DNA of 64,000 nucleotides from Lachancea kluyveri NRRL Y-12651 (GCA_000149225.2 CM000688.1:1054001-1118000), one strand, 5' to 3'. Numbered from the stretch's first letter, positions 1 through 10,323 are shown. The notes: generated from the sequence alone by a model not told the origin. Translations and numbers: made by a program.

Positions 1-1500
1 ATAATCGATACCGGTGACAAACATGACGGGAATGGGTTAAGCGATGCAACCACCCCAAATGGCGTCGAGTCAACAAAAATATTTAACGAACAAGATTACG
101 ACTTACTGACATTGGGTAATCATGAGTTATATACCGAAGACAATACCATTATGGAATACTACAGCACAGCAAAAAGCAACAAGTTTAAGGATAAGTATAT
201 ATCAAGTAACGTTGAGTTCGTTACAGATGGTGGAAAGTTGGTGCCCTTTGGTAACAAGTATAAATACTTTAGGACCGAGAACAAAGGCTACAGAATCCTG
301 ACTTTTTCTTTCTTATTCAACTTTCGAAGGAGCAATTCTAGGGCCAAGGTCACGCCTGTTATCGAAGAAATTGGGAAACCATGGTTTATTGAGACCGTTA
401 CAACATATCCGGAAGCTGATGTCGATATCATTCTAGTATTTGGTCATTTACCTATTACTGACGATGATTCCCACGAAATCAATCATCTGCACTCTCATCT
501 AAGGAGCATTTATCCTAACACAGTCATTCAGTATTTCGGTGGTCACTCCCATATCCGCGATTTTGCTGTTTTTGATGATAAATCAACAGGTTTGCAGAGT
601 GGTAGATTTTGCGAGACTGTAGGCTTCTTGTCGATTGACAGGGTTACTGACGATTCGCCAAAGTTTTCGAGGAGGTACATCGACTTTAATATGCGGTCGT
701 TCATGCACCACACAGGCGTGTCCAAGGCCCCAGATTTCCACACAAAAAAGGGCCTAGAAATTTCTGATGCGATCGAGGTTCTCCGTGACACTTTAAATTT
801 AACTGAAGTTGTTGGCTACATCCCGCAGTCATATTACATGTATTCAAAACCAATTGATTCTCACAAAAATATCTACAACTTTCTAACTTCCAAAGTCTTG
901 CCGCGTCTAAGGTCAGACGCTACAGACGATTCTAAAACGAGGTTCATTATGATTAATACAGGTTCCATAAGATATGACCTACATAAAGGTGAGTTCACTA
1001 AGGATACAGAATACATCGTTTCTCCTTTCCCAAATGACTGGAACTATATCGAAATTCCCCTTTCCCTGGCAACTGAAGTGGAAGCTTATTTAAACAATGG
1101 TGATGTTATAATGAAAAATATGGCCCCGCCAGGATTCACTCGAAATTTCATGGATACCAGAGCAAATAGATGCCCTTTCATTCGCGACCCATCTTTGACA
1201 AAGGGCTATACTACACTAGATGACTTTGGATGTGATGGGGATGACACCCCGCACAATACAGAGCTATATTATGCCGTTCCTAACGTCGTACAATCGGTTG
1301 AAGTGAAACCAAATGGTGATGAAATTGTTCATTTTGTATTCTATAGCTTCATTCAGCCAAGCATTTTGGACGCACTAAACAATCTCAACAAAAGGGAGAA
1401 GGTGGTTGACCATTACTTCACTAACTCTGATTGTAAATTGTATGGCGGGAAAGCTACCAAGGAGCTTCTAAAAGATTATATACGCGATATAACAAAGTAG
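1..1500 (+). CDS. YHR202W: Calcineurin-like metallophosphoesterase (YHR202W type), 5' end outside window
   Basis: The reading frame is open from base 1, so the N-terminus lies upstream of the window; about 499 codons are visible. Metallophosphoesterase motifs are seen in order: a GD-x-HDGNG stretch at the very start (bases 13-36), GNHE at 115-126 and GGHSH at 538-552, the last two being metal-ligand motifs of the 5'-nucleotidase/UshA superfamily. The C-terminal half resembles the 5'-nucleotidase C-terminal domain. The S. cerevisiae relative YHR202W is an uncharacterised predicted phosphatase of about 600 residues. Its position beside RPS4 and MNL1 matches the S. cerevisiae chromosome VIII order, which supports orthology. 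The substrate is unknown. The gene is convergent with RPS4, leaving 239 bp between the two stops. Confidence 0.9.
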   Translation: MIDTGDKHDGNGLSDATTPNGVESTKIFNEQDYDLLTLGNHELYTEDNTIMEYYSTAKSNKFKDKYISSNVEFVTDGGKLVPFGNKYKYFRTENKGYRILTFSFLFNFRRSNSRAKVTPVIEEIGKPWFIETVTTYPEADVDIILVFGHLPITDDDSHEINHLHSHLRSIYPNTVIQYFGGHSHIRDFAVFDDKSTGLQSGRFCETVGFLSIDRVTDDSPKFSRRYIDFNMRSFMHHTGVSKAPDFHTKKGLEISDAIEVLRDTLNLTEVVGYIPQSYYMYSKPIDSHKNIYNFLTSKVLPRLRSDATDDSKTRFIMINTGSIRYDLHKGEFTKDTEYIVSPFPNDWNYIEIPLSLATEVEAYLNNGDVIMKNMAPPGFTRNFMDTRANRCPFIRDPSLTKGYTTLDDFGCDGDDTPHNTELYYAVPNVVQSVEVKPNGDEIVHFVFYSFIQPSILDALNNLNKREKVVDHYFTNSDCKLYGGKATKELLKDYIRDITK

Positions 1501-1739
1501 TGTTGTAGGAAGCCTCTGCAGGTTTCTATGGTGTCAAGGATAACAGGCAGACACTTCATCACAGTAGAGAGCAGAGGGGGCGCCCTTAAAAAAAGAAATG
1601 AGATTTGTTATTTTTATAATATAAAGCATTGACAAATTAAATTACCATCACCAAAAGAGGCTATAAACATTGTACATATAAATTCTTTTAAAAATTATGA
1701 AACAAACTTTAAACTAGACAAGCGCCCAGAAGAAAGCGT

Positions 1740-2864
1740 TTACAAACCTTGTTGAGCTCTTCTACGGTCACGTTCTTCAGCAATGGACAACTTGATACCC
1801 TTACCCTTTGGCAAAGAGATGTATGGTCTACCTGGTTCACCGATGACGAAAACGTTGGACAATCTGGTGACGAAAGTGTTGTCCAAAGAGTCCTTGATGT
1901 GGACCAAGTCGAAACCACCTTCGTGTCTTTCTCTGTGAACAATAACACCGACACGACCCAAGTTACGACCACCAGTAACGTAAACCAACTTACCAGTGTC
2001 GAACTTGATGTAGTCAGTGATCTTACCAGAAGCCAAGTCAATCTTAACAGTGTCGTTAATCTTGATGTTTGGGTCTGGGTATCTGATGGTTCTACCGTCG
2101 TGAGTAACAACGAATGGAACACCCTTCTTACCCAATTGGACCTTCTTAACCTTACCCAACTTGTAAGAAGCTTCTTCATCGGTAATACGGTGGACAGCAA
2201 ATCTACCCTTGACGTCGTAGACCAATCTGAAGTTTTCGTTGGTGGCTTCCAAAGTAATGACATCCATGAAACCAGCTGGGTAGGTAGTGTCAGTTCTGAC
2301 CTTACCATCAACCTTAACATGACGTTGCATCATGATAGCCTTAACTTCACGACCGTTCAAAGCATACTTTAATCTGTTTCTCAAGAAAACGATCAATGGC
2401 AAAGATTCACGCAACTTGTGTGGACCAGCGGAAGGTCTTGGGGCGTAACAGCCAGACAACTTGTCCAACAACCAGTGGTGTGGAGCTGCTAATCTCTTTA
2501 GGTGCTTCTTTCTGTTAAAAAAACTAAGTTAGTACACGGTGTCTTGTTAAACATTCCATTTTGAAGAAAGTGCGATAGGAGTTCCTTGAACAAAAACCAT
2601 AGGTGTATAGATTTGGGAAAATTTTTCCAGTAACAGTGTAACCAAAATCATTTTAATTAGGCATTAATTTGGCAGTCTTAACCTTCTTCTTTCATATAAC
2701 ACGAACAATGTGCTTTCTATTTCAAAATCCCATTGACCTAATCATATCATAAACATATATCATATCACTCTCCTTCAACTGGCGAAAGCAACCTATTATA
2801 GCACTTGCTACCGATAAGTCGCTTAATTTCATCGTGTGTAATAAACATACGGGCCTCTAGCCAT
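1740..2864 (-). CDS. RPS4: 40S ribosomal protein S4 (eS4), spliced: exon 1 2851-2864, exon 2 1740-2511
   Basis: The spliced product is 261 residues, the same length as S. cerevisiae Rps4 and almost identical to it. Exon 1 is only 14 nt and encodes MARG plus two bases of the proline codon. The intron is 339 nt, with donor GTATGT (2845-2850), branch point TACTAAC (2528-2534) and acceptor AACAG just before 2511. Exon 2 resumes in phase with [13 protein letters not shown]. The protein is a structural component of the small ribosomal subunit and contains the S4-like RNA-binding region and a KOW segment. Codon use is strongly biased towards highly expressed yeast codons. Two Rap1-type sites lie about 360 and 415 bp upstream, as expected for a ribosomal protein promoter. 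Confidence 0.97.
2512..2850 (-). other. RPS4 spliceosomal intron
   Basis: This 339-nt intron interrupts the fifth codon of RPS4. The donor reads GTATGT and the branch point is a perfect TACTAAC located only about 13 nt from the acceptor, a short spacing. S. cerevisiae RPS4A and RPS4B carry an intron at the same codon, so the position is ancestral. I recognised no snoRNA inside it by eye. Confidence 0.95.
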
Positions 2865-2944
2865 CTTTACTTATTGGATGATTTCTGTAGTTTCTATGTA
2901 GACGAACAAAGCTATGAGATTTTAATAAGTAATATTTCAAAACT

Positions 2945-3235
2945 TTTGAGTGCAAGAGAGAGGAACACCCGACGACCTGGAGGGAGGCCAGAGTGGGTTG
3001 CAGTACAGTATCTCGTCCTGCCTGGGTTGGGCTAGGATAGGATCCACCCTGGAGGGAAACTGCAGAATGGTGGCGGATGCGAGCGTACTGCCCAGGGGGA
3101 CGAGGACGGTCCAGGCAGAGGGACTGAGGAGCGTAGGCAGAGCTCCCTGGTACCACCCAGGGCCATGGAAGGGAACATGGAGAAGTGTGGAGGAAAAAGC
3201 ATGAGCACCCAGAAAACGTGAGCCGGGTGTATGGG
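2945..3235. other. GC-rich block in the RPS4/MNL1 divergent promoter
   Basis: About 290 bp are markedly richer in G and C than the flanks. The + strand is purine/G-rich and the RPS4 sense strand is C/T-rich. Complementary segments can be seen, including CTGCCTGG near 3020 against CCAGGCAG near 3111, enclosing CCACC near 3045 against GGTGG near 3070, so a nested fold is possible. Short frames exist on both strands but none looks like a known protein. It lies between the Rap1 sites and the RPS4 start codon. It may be 5' leader, promoter or an independent structured RNA; I cannot assign it to SRP RNA, RNase P RNA or any other family from visible motifs. Confidence 0.5.
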
Positions 3236-3289
3236 TTATAAAATATAATACATTTTCAATACATAGAAAGTAATGTAGTGTGTGGGTGT
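3225..3289 (-). promoter_or_regulatory. Tandem Rap1-type sites upstream of RPS4
   Basis: Read on the RPS4 strand, 3225-3237 gives AACCCATACACCC and 3277-3289 gives ACACCCACACACT; both carry the ACCCAnACA core of the Rap1 consensus. A weaker ACACCC match lies near 3325. Paired Rap1 sites a few hundred bases upstream are the hallmark of yeast ribosomal protein promoters, where Rap1 recruits Fhl1 and Ifh1. They could also affect the divergent MNL1 gene. Confidence 0.75.
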
Positions 3290-3849
3290 CTAGTAGAAAA
3301 GAATGGTTTACTATTTATTTATGGGATCTGGGTGTAAATAATATAGCAGTCACAAAGTAGTGCGAAGGGATCCTGGATCCTCCTAATATATGCGCAACCA
3401 CTATATATCGGATGCCATTACAGGTCTGATAACTACTACGAGGTCCCGAATTCTACGAATATCATGAGTTTTAGGTGAAACACGATACTCAAAACAAAGA
3501 AGGATTCTGGTTGATACAACTTCATTCAGTTGCAACTTTATTTTTATGTTCCCCCCCCCCCTTAATATCCCCTAGGAACTGAACAACTAGACTCTAATAT
3601 CGCAAGACTTGCATCCTCCTACTCATTCTCTCTTGCACTACGAGGCGAGGGTTCTTTTGGTTTGGAGTTTTTGATCAAATATTGAGTCTTGAACTGTATT
3701 TGTTCTTTCCGCTGTATAACTCCTTATATATTTTCTTGGCGTATTTTGTTTTCTTGTCTTGATTTTGATATCGGTGGATCATCTAATCCAACGAAAAATT
3801 ACCAGAAATATACCAACATTGTGGATAGAAGAGCAAAAACATACAGGGA
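3290..3849. other. MNL1 upstream region
   Basis: Intergenic DNA leading into MNL1. It contains a run of 11 cytosines at 3551-3561. A short frame from 3689 overlaps the MNL1 start but looks like chance. No other feature was recognised. Confidence 0.4.
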
Positions 3850-6240
3850 ATGTATATGCGATGCCTTAGTTTTTGGATTCAAACACTAATTTACTCCATA
3901 TCAATTAATGCTACAAAGCTATACGAACCATTTTCTTTTAACAGATTCGAATTAGAGCATTACAAGAACCAAACAAAACAGCTGTTCTATTTTGCATTTG
4001 ACAATTACCTAGATCATGCATTCCCATTCGATGAGTTGAAGCCGATATCCTGTACGCCTAAGACAAGGAACTTTACTCATGCCGATGACACGGCAACTAA
4101 CGATGTGTTAGGCAATTTTTCTGCAACTTTGGTTGATTCCTTAACCACAATAGCTATACTAGGCGATACAGACCGATTCGAACACTCTGTCTCCTTAATA
4201 GAAGATGTGATTCCAATAGATTTTGATATTGACTCGACTGTCCAGGTCTTTGAAACAACGATCAGGATCATTGGCGGTCTTTTGTCCGCACACCTGTATG
4301 CTACTGACCCCAGAAAAAAAGTGTATTTAGGTGATCGTTACAGTGGCCATTTACTTTCAAGAGCACGAAATTTGGCAGATAGACTACTGCCTGTGTATTT
4401 GACAAGTTCAGGACTGCCGCTTCCGAGAATCAACTTGCGATATGGTTTCAGAGGGTTTACAGCAGATATGATAGACGAGAACAATGCCGCTGCGATGGCA
4501 TGCCCCATGTTTGAATTCACCATTTTATCTTATCTAACACACGATGATAAGTATAGGCAGGTTACGAGGTACGCTTTTGACAAGACTTGGTCGTTGAGAA
4601 GCAATTTGAATCTGCTACCAATGTCCTTTAACCCAGAAACAAAATCAAGATACTGCTCAACCACAGGAACTGGTGCATCTATAGACTCATTTTATGAGTA
4701 CGCTTTAAAGGGTGCCATTCTCTTTAATGACAACGAGCTGCTGAAGGTGTGGCATACATCATACCGTTCGTTAAACGTTCATGCTAAAGCTGATTGGTTC
4801 TACGTCAATGTTAATACGGACTGGGGACAGGTTGCGTTACCATGGATTGACTCATTAAGTGCTTTTTTCCCCGGGTTACAGGTCCTCAATGGTGATTTAG
4901 AAGAAGCAACCATCAAGCACACGATGTTTCTGAAGCTTTGGAATGCCTACGGTGGTATTCCAGAGAGATGGAATTTCCAAGTCACCGAGAGAACACAAAA
5001 GGGTGAGATTATTATAAAGGAGAAGGACATTCAAGTCGAAGATGTAATTGCGTTAGAATGGTATCCATTGAGGCCTGAATTTGTCGAATCTACGTACTTC
5101 CTGTACCGCGCCACCAAGGATCCGTTCTATTTAAACATTGGCTGGAATATCTTGCATGATCTAAACACAAGATTTAAATCGAATTGCGGCTTTGCTGGTA
5201 TCCAGAACGTCATTACCGGGGTAGCACAGGATCGTATGGAAACATTTGTTCTGAGCGAAACTCTAAAATATTTATACTTGCTGTTTGACGAGGGCAACGA
5301 ACTCCACAGTGATAGAGGGAATGTCGTGTTCAGCACTGAAGCACATCCCGTATGGCTAACCAGAGAACTGATAGACTCTTATGAAAAAAACAGATATTTC
5401 AAAGACTCGGCTTACTCGAATCACCTTAAAATGGTTAAAGAGAACGAAGTACTAAAAAAGAACGAACCCTCATTTGGAGAATTGATAATGGGACTGGCAA
5501 AGTCCCTTTTCACATCAACGGAGCCAGCCAACGAAGCAATTGAAACCAAAGAACCCCACAAGAGCATCTACGAGACCGTGGAGGTTTGTCCGTACAGTTC
5601 AGAAGCTAAAGTTACACATAATTCGCTTTACTCAGAAATGTTGAGCTCCTACCCGGCGTTGTTTGAGGTTGACCATAGATACAGCCATCTCTTGGCACAA
5701 TCGCCATATCTCAAAGAACGCAGACCACTAGAACTAACTGCTGGGTTTTACGAGAGGTGGTACGATCCATCCGGAAGCCAGTGTGCTTTAAAGGCCACCA
5801 CCGAATCCTTTGAGATGGCGTTTGACTCACTACTTGAGCTGACGGATAGGTCTCGGACCGTGTCAAAAGGCAACGGAACAACCTACATAAAGTACGACTC
5901 GTTAACAGGCTGTAAAATAAGAATTGAAAAGCTTACTCCCGGCAGTGTCGACACGCATGGTGAAATGGTAGACACAAACCTGTTTACAGACACACCGTTA
6001 AAAAACTTGGACACCGGCAACTCTGCGCAATCAGAGAACCAGTCACCGGCTGCACTATATAGAATCACCTTTGTCAATGGCGACCGCGTACCGACAAATG
6101 CCGTAATAGTTCTCGATAAACAGGAGCTTTTTGGAGACAGCTCAAAAGAGCAGGAATCGTTCCGTAATTTTTTGGGTTATAATGCGAAACAACAGCTGCT
6201 TCTTGACAGTATTCCAGTTGCGAACACAGTTCTAGTATAG
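3850..6240 (+). CDS. MNL1: ER degradation-enhancing alpha-mannosidase-like protein (Mnl1/Htm1)
   Basis: The protein has 796 residues, the same size as S. cerevisiae Htm1/Mnl1. It is a GH47-type alpha-1,2-mannosidase of the ER lumen that, with protein disulfide isomerase, trims Man8 glycans on misfolded glycoproteins to the Man7 degradation signal read by Yos9. The N-terminus is hydrophobic (about residues 5-20) and fits a signal peptide. The GH47 fold covers roughly residues 35-530, with many conserved acidic and aromatic blocks such as the DSFYEYALKG stretch. The C-terminal part is the extension typical of fungal Htm1. Two in-frame start codons (3850 and 3856) are possible; the first was chosen. 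The order RPS4-MNL1-SCH9 matches S. cerevisiae. Confidence 0.93.
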   Translation: MYMRCLSFWIQTLIYSISINATKLYEPFSFNRFELEHYKNQTKQLFYFAFDNYLDHAFPFDELKPISCTPKTRNFTHADDTATNDVLGNFSATLVDSLTTIAILGDTDRFEHSVSLIEDVIPIDFDIDSTVQVFETTIRIIGGLLSAHLYATDPRKKVYLGDRYSGHLLSRARNLADRLLPVYLTSSGLPLPRINLRYGFRGFTADMIDENNAAAMACPMFEFTILSYLTHDDKYRQVTRYAFDKTWSLRSNLNLLPMSFNPETKSRYCSTTGTGASIDSFYEYALKGAILFNDNELLKVWHTSYRSLNVHAKADWFYVNVNTDWGQVALPWIDSLSAFFPGLQVLNGDLEEATIKHTMFLKLWNAYGGIPERWNFQVTERTQKGEIIIKEKDIQVEDVIALEWYPLRPEFVESTYFLYRATKDPFYLNIGWNILHDLNTRFKSNCGFAGIQNVITGVAQDRMETFVLSETLKYLYLLFDEGNELHSDRGNVVFSTEAHPVWLTRELIDSYEKNRYFKDSAYSNHLKMVKENEVLKKNEPSFGELIMGLAKSLFTSTEPANEAIETKEPHKSIYETVEVCPYSSEAKVTHNSLYSEMLSSYPALFEVDHRYSHLLAQSPYLKERRPLELTAGFYERWYDPSGSQCALKATTESFEMAFDSLLELTDRSRTVSKGNGTTYIKYDSLTGCKIRIEKLTPGSVDTHGEMVDTNLFTDTPLKNLDTGNSAQSENQSPAALYRITFVNGDRVPTNAVIVLDKQELFGDSSKEQESFRNFLGYNAKQQLLLDSIPVANTVLV

Positions 6241-6852
6241 AAAAAAATGGCCCGTTTATTTATCTATTGTTTCATCACGTATCTCACAAAAGCAAAACCA
6301 TATCGCAATATCGGTCGAGACGTACCTGAAACGGCACAAGTAGCTTGAAATGTACATATACACTGATTACAAATAATGGCGTCGGTCTTTCTTGAAATAA
6401 ACCCATTCACCACATATGCACCTTATTTCTTTTTTCGGGTTTGAAATTTTTTCCATCTTCTTTTTTTTTTTCTTTTTTTTTTTCTTAATCGGCTGGCATG
6501 GTTACGGATGCGAACTGTTCGGTAGTTGGTTGAAGGAGGTTACTTGAATACTATCCAACTACATTTCTAGTCACTTTAAAGTTATAAAGTACAGTACCAG
6601 TTCATTTTGTTTGCACCGGAGGACCGTGATTCGAGAAAGCTCTTTTTCTTTAAGCCTATACTTTCCACTGACCAGCCACCTGCCATTACTAATTTAGGGG
6701 GGTCCCTGACTATACAATAGTATCTCTTAAAATCATAAAAAGCTCCTTTCGCTCCAATAGTATTCCTAATCAAGCAAGAGAGAAAACATCTCTGACTAAC
6801 AACTCAGCCCATTTATTTGATAGATTGCTAATTACTAATATCTCATACAAGC
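6241..6852. other. MNL1-SCH9 intergenic region
   Basis: This is the SCH9 upstream region. A long T-rich tract at about 6460-6485 is typical of a nucleosome-poor yeast promoter. I see no gene here. Confidence 0.4.
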
Positions 6853-9021
6853 ATGATGAACTTTTTTGGTGGCAAAGCTCAACAGACCTCCGATAAACCC
6901 AAATCCACTACCAACGGCTTTTTCCCAGGCTTTACATCACAAACTGCCACACCAACGACTGCTCTGAGTGAGAACTCTTATGCTATGGGTACTACCGGGT
7001 TGGCATCCACTGCTCCTGAGGACGTTTTGCTGCAGATGAAAGCGATGAACAACCATCAACACCAACAGCAGCAGCAGCAGCAGCAGCATACAGCAACAGG
7101 AGTAGGGGAATCAACTTCTCAACTTTCCCATCTGCATCAGCAGCCACAATCGCATTTACAGGTACCTTCCAATCCATCTCAACAGCCCCCTGTCTTGCAC
7201 GAGGCCACAGGTATCATCGACGACGCCGCCCCAGAGGGGAACGTTCCTCGTGGCAAATTGAAAGTTACCATCGTCGAGGCTAGGAGCTTGCTAACTCGGT
7301 CCAGTCAACCGCAACCTTATGTCGTTTGTACTTTTGAAAGCTCAGAATTCATTTCCGACGGTCCTGAATCAGTCGATAACAAACCAATACTGAATAATAG
7401 CAACAGCGGGTTGGCTAACGTGCTACCAGTGATTAGTGAAAAGGGCAAAAGACCATTGTACACTAGACAGTCATCTTCTCAACTGGACAAATTGGCCAAT
7501 CGTGCCGGTGTAAGCACTAACAGCGCTAACCCCATATGGCATCACGAAACCACTTTTGATGTAATTGGAGCTCACTCTGAGCTTGACATTTCCATTTATG
7601 ATGCTGCACACGACGATATGTTTCTAGGCCAGGTCAGGTTACGCCCTAACACACACCCATCATCTCATACTACAAACAATCAATGGTACAGATTACAGAG
7701 CCGTATTCTCGGCGAGAGCGTCTCTGGGGACATTCTAGTTAAATGGGAATACTCTTCTACCAAGAAAAGACACTACGGCCCTCAAGATTTTGAGGTGTTG
7801 AGACTCTTGGGTAAAGGTACTTTTGGCCAAGTCTACCAAGTGAAAAAGAAGGACACAAGAAGGATCTATGCCATGAAAGTGCTGTCTAAAAAGGTGATTG
7901 TGAAAAAAAATGAAATTGCTCACACCATCGGCGAGAGAAACATCCTAGTTCGTACCGCATCCAAGTCTTGCCCCTTTATTGTTGGACTGAAGTTTTCCTT
8001 TCAAACTCCCTCCGATTTGTACTTGGTTACAGATTTTATGAGTGGTGGCGAATTATTCTGGCATCTACAAAAAGAGGGTAGGTTCACCGAAGATCGTGCC
8101 AAGTTTTACATTGCGGAATTAGTCTTGGCTTTAGAGTACCTACACGACAATGACATTGTTTATAGAGATCTGAAACCTGAGAATATTTTGTTGGATGCCA
8201 ATGGGAATATTGCGTTGTGTGACTTTGGCTTGTCCAAAGCTGAGTTAAAGGATCGCACAAATACATTTTGTGGTACCACAGAATATCTAGCCCCCGAACT
8301 GTTGTTGGATGAAAGTGGATATACTAAAATGGTTGATTTTTGGTCCTTAGGTGTTCTGATTTTTGAAATGTGCTGCGGTTGGTCCCCATTTTTTGCAGAA
8401 GATAACCAAAAGATGTACCAAAAAATCGCTTTCGGTAAAGTTAAATTCCCTCGCGACGTTTTGTCGCCAGAAGGACGTTCATTTGTCAAGGGTTTATTGA
8501 ATAGAAACCCCAAACACAGATTAGGTGCCATGGACGATGGAAGGGAGTTGAGGGCCCATCCATTTTTCTCTGACATTGACTGGGAAGCTCTAAGACAAAA
8601 GAAGATTTCACCGCCCTTTAAGCCACATTTGATGTCTGAAACCGACACTTCCAATTTTGACCCCGAATTCACACAAACATCTACTTCATTTATGAATAAG
8701 CAACCAATTGCCGCTACACCACTTTCACCAGCTATGCAGGCCAAATTTGCTGGTTTCACCTTTGTTGATGAATCTACTATCGAGGACCATTACAACACCA
8801 ATTACAGTAATCGTAAATTGTTGCAAAATTCCTATTTCATGGAGCCTGGCTCCTTTATTCCGGGAAACCCCAACTTACCACCGGATGAAGATGTTATCGA
8901 TGATGCCGAGGAAGATGACACGATGGATCAAGGAAAGCCTACAAATAGCAACATGCAAGTGGATTATGAAGGTGATCACCATATGGATGATGAATTTGTA
9001 AGTGGTCGTTTTGAAATTTGA
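6853..9021 (+). CDS. SCH9: AGC-family serine/threonine kinase Sch9
   Basis: The product has 722 residues, about 100 fewer than S. cerevisiae Sch9 because the low-complexity N-terminal region is shorter. Sch9 is the main TORC1 substrate at the vacuole and controls ribosome biogenesis, translation, stress response and lifespan. Visible parts are a Q/H-rich tract (about residues 68-80), a C2-like domain (about 134-290), and a kinase domain with GKGTFG at 320, K342, YRDLKPEN at 437 and DFG at 457. The PDK1-site threonine T471 is conserved. TORC1-type sites T622 and S625 in ATPLSPAMQ and hydrophobic-motif T636 in FAGFTF are intact. The C-terminus VSGRFEI is identical to the S. cerevisiae one. The start at 6853 gives the conserved MMNFF N-terminus. 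Confidence 0.97.
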   Translation: MMNFFGGKAQQTSDKPKSTTNGFFPGFTSQTATPTTALSENSYAMGTTGLASTAPEDVLLQMKAMNNHQHQQQQQQQQHTATGVGESTSQLSHLHQQPQSHLQVPSNPSQQPPVLHEATGIIDDAAPEGNVPRGKLKVTIVEARSLLTRSSQPQPYVVCTFESSEFISDGPESVDNKPILNNSNSGLANVLPVISEKGKRPLYTRQSSSQLDKLANRAGVSTNSANPIWHHETTFDVIGAHSELDISIYDAAHDDMFLGQVRLRPNTHPSSHTTNNQWYRLQSRILGESVSGDILVKWEYSSTKKRHYGPQDFEVLRLLGKGTFGQVYQVKKKDTRRIYAMKVLSKKVIVKKNEIAHTIGERNILVRTASKSCPFIVGLKFSFQTPSDLYLVTDFMSGGELFWHLQKEGRFTEDRAKFYIAELVLALEYLHDNDIVYRDLKPENILLDANGNIALCDFGLSKAELKDRTNTFCGTTEYLAPELLLDESGYTKMVDFWSLGVLIFEMCCGWSPFFAEDNQKMYQKIAFGKVKFPRDVLSPEGRSFVKGLLNRNPKHRLGAMDDGRELRAHPFFSDIDWEALRQKKISPPFKPHLMSETDTSNFDPEFTQTSTSFMNKQPIAATPLSPAMQAKFAGFTFVDESTIEDHYNTNYSNRKLLQNSYFMEPGSFIPGNPNLPPDEDVIDDAEEDDTMDQGKPTNSNMQVDYEGDHHMDDEFVSGRFEI

Positions 9022-9969
9022 AAAGGAAAGAACGAGTTAGAGAAAAAAATGAGATTAGGGAAAGACATGAAGGATTTCTTTGACCTTGGTTAATGTAAAT
9101 TATTGGAACCATCCTCTATAGTTTTATATATTGTTTCATTAGGCGTGCGTTATATTACACAGATCGGCATCCCATTTTTCGTCTTTTATTTTTTTTTTTT
9201 TATTTCTGTTTGATTCGATGGTCGTGCCACTGACATATTACGGTCTTCACCATGCACAGGAACCAGAGTATTACTTCAGGAAAGTGCCAAAAGGAGGTAG
9301 AATGGGTGCATAAAGAAAGTTTAGACCAGGTGTCCAGAAGTGCAAACATGCTTTTAGCTCAACAAAATTACTGGTTTACGGTAGGAATTAAACGCGGTGA
9401 GAATAGAGATAATACAATAGCTTATTCCAGAAAACTTAACGCAAATCCGAGAACAAGCTTTTAGCAACCAACTACTAACAGAAAAGTTCTGGTGAACCAC
9501 TTTTAGGTTCACTTTATATTTCGTAACTAATCCATGAAAGTATGAAAAAAAAGGAAAGGTTGGGCGCCACTTGTCTTGCTTCGTAATTCTAGTCACTACT
9601 ATACTAATTTTTAGTTGAGGAAAAATTCAAGTGTGGGTTGTGATAACAGCACTTTAGGAGCTACTGATAAAAGCCTCAGTGGTTAGTTCCCAAGCATAAT
9701 ATATGCAGATTTTACGTTCATCACCCCTTCCTTTTTCATTGCGCATCTCCAAGGTAATTAGTAATTTGCTGAGTTTATTATTTTGTTATTGACAGTCATG
9801 TGTCAATAAACGGGACTATATATTTTTACTCGATTATGTAACCCAGAACGTAATGATTACGATATCGTTCAGAGTATTCTGCTTAGCTGGCTAAAATAGT
9901 AACAAACAATTGAAAGCACACAGTTAAAGCAATGAAAAAAAAAAACCAATTCCTGTTTAGTATTTTAAA
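9022..9969. other. Intergenic region downstream of SCH9
   Basis: Mostly AT-rich DNA with a T tract near 9187-9202. A 70-codon frame at 9252-9464 has no recognisable family and is probably chance. No tRNA or other RNA gene was recognised. Confidence 0.3.
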
Positions 9970-10323
9970 ATGATACCAGAATTGTACATATTTCAGCTTG
10001 TTTTAATCGGAAACTTGTTCTCGCGTGTCGGTTGGGATATAATATTCAATACAATTATTTGTCCCAATACCAATCCTAATTGTTTCTTTCATAGGGTTCG
10101 AGACACTAACATACATTATACTTATCCAAAGGAGATCAGAAATCATATCGCGGACTTACTGCGCTTGCCAGATGACAAAATGAATACCTGCTGGATGGCA
10201 ACAGTCCAGTCAGCAGTTAATTACTACCTAGTACTAAATTTTCCCAACGAACTAAAGACACCTATTAATAAAGCAGTAATACTGGAAATTGCAAAATTTT
10301 TAGCAAAGAGGAAACGACAATAG
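9970..10323 (+). CDS. Small hypothetical protein, 117 residues
   Basis: An ATG-initiated frame between SCH9 and SKN7. The N-terminus is hydrophobic, the centre has several cysteines, and the C-terminus is basic (KRKRQ). The composition, with a run of ordinary amino-acid patterns and a lysine/arginine tail, looks more protein-like than most chance frames nearby. S. cerevisiae has no annotated gene that I recall at this position. Poly(A) lies just upstream of the start. I do not recognise a family, and it could be non-coding. Confidence 0.3.
   Translation: MIPELYIFQLVLIGNLFSRVGWDIIFNTIICPNTNPNCFFHRVRDTNIHYTYPKEIRNHIADLLRLPDDKMNTCWMATVQSAVNYYLVLNFPNELKTPINKAVILEIAKFLAKRKRQ

Noticed and set aside
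1709-2372. Long reading frames on both strands overlapping RPS4
   Set aside because: They are shadows of the highly biased RPS4 coding sequence; their residue make-up (Thr/Val/Ser/Leu-rich) has no family signature.
8160-8759. 199-codon antisense frame inside SCH9
   Set aside because: It lies entirely within the conserved Sch9 kinase and C-terminal region and has no recognisable homology.
9252-9464. 70-codon frame downstream of SCH9
   Set aside because: Short, no family features and no promoter elements; most likely chance.
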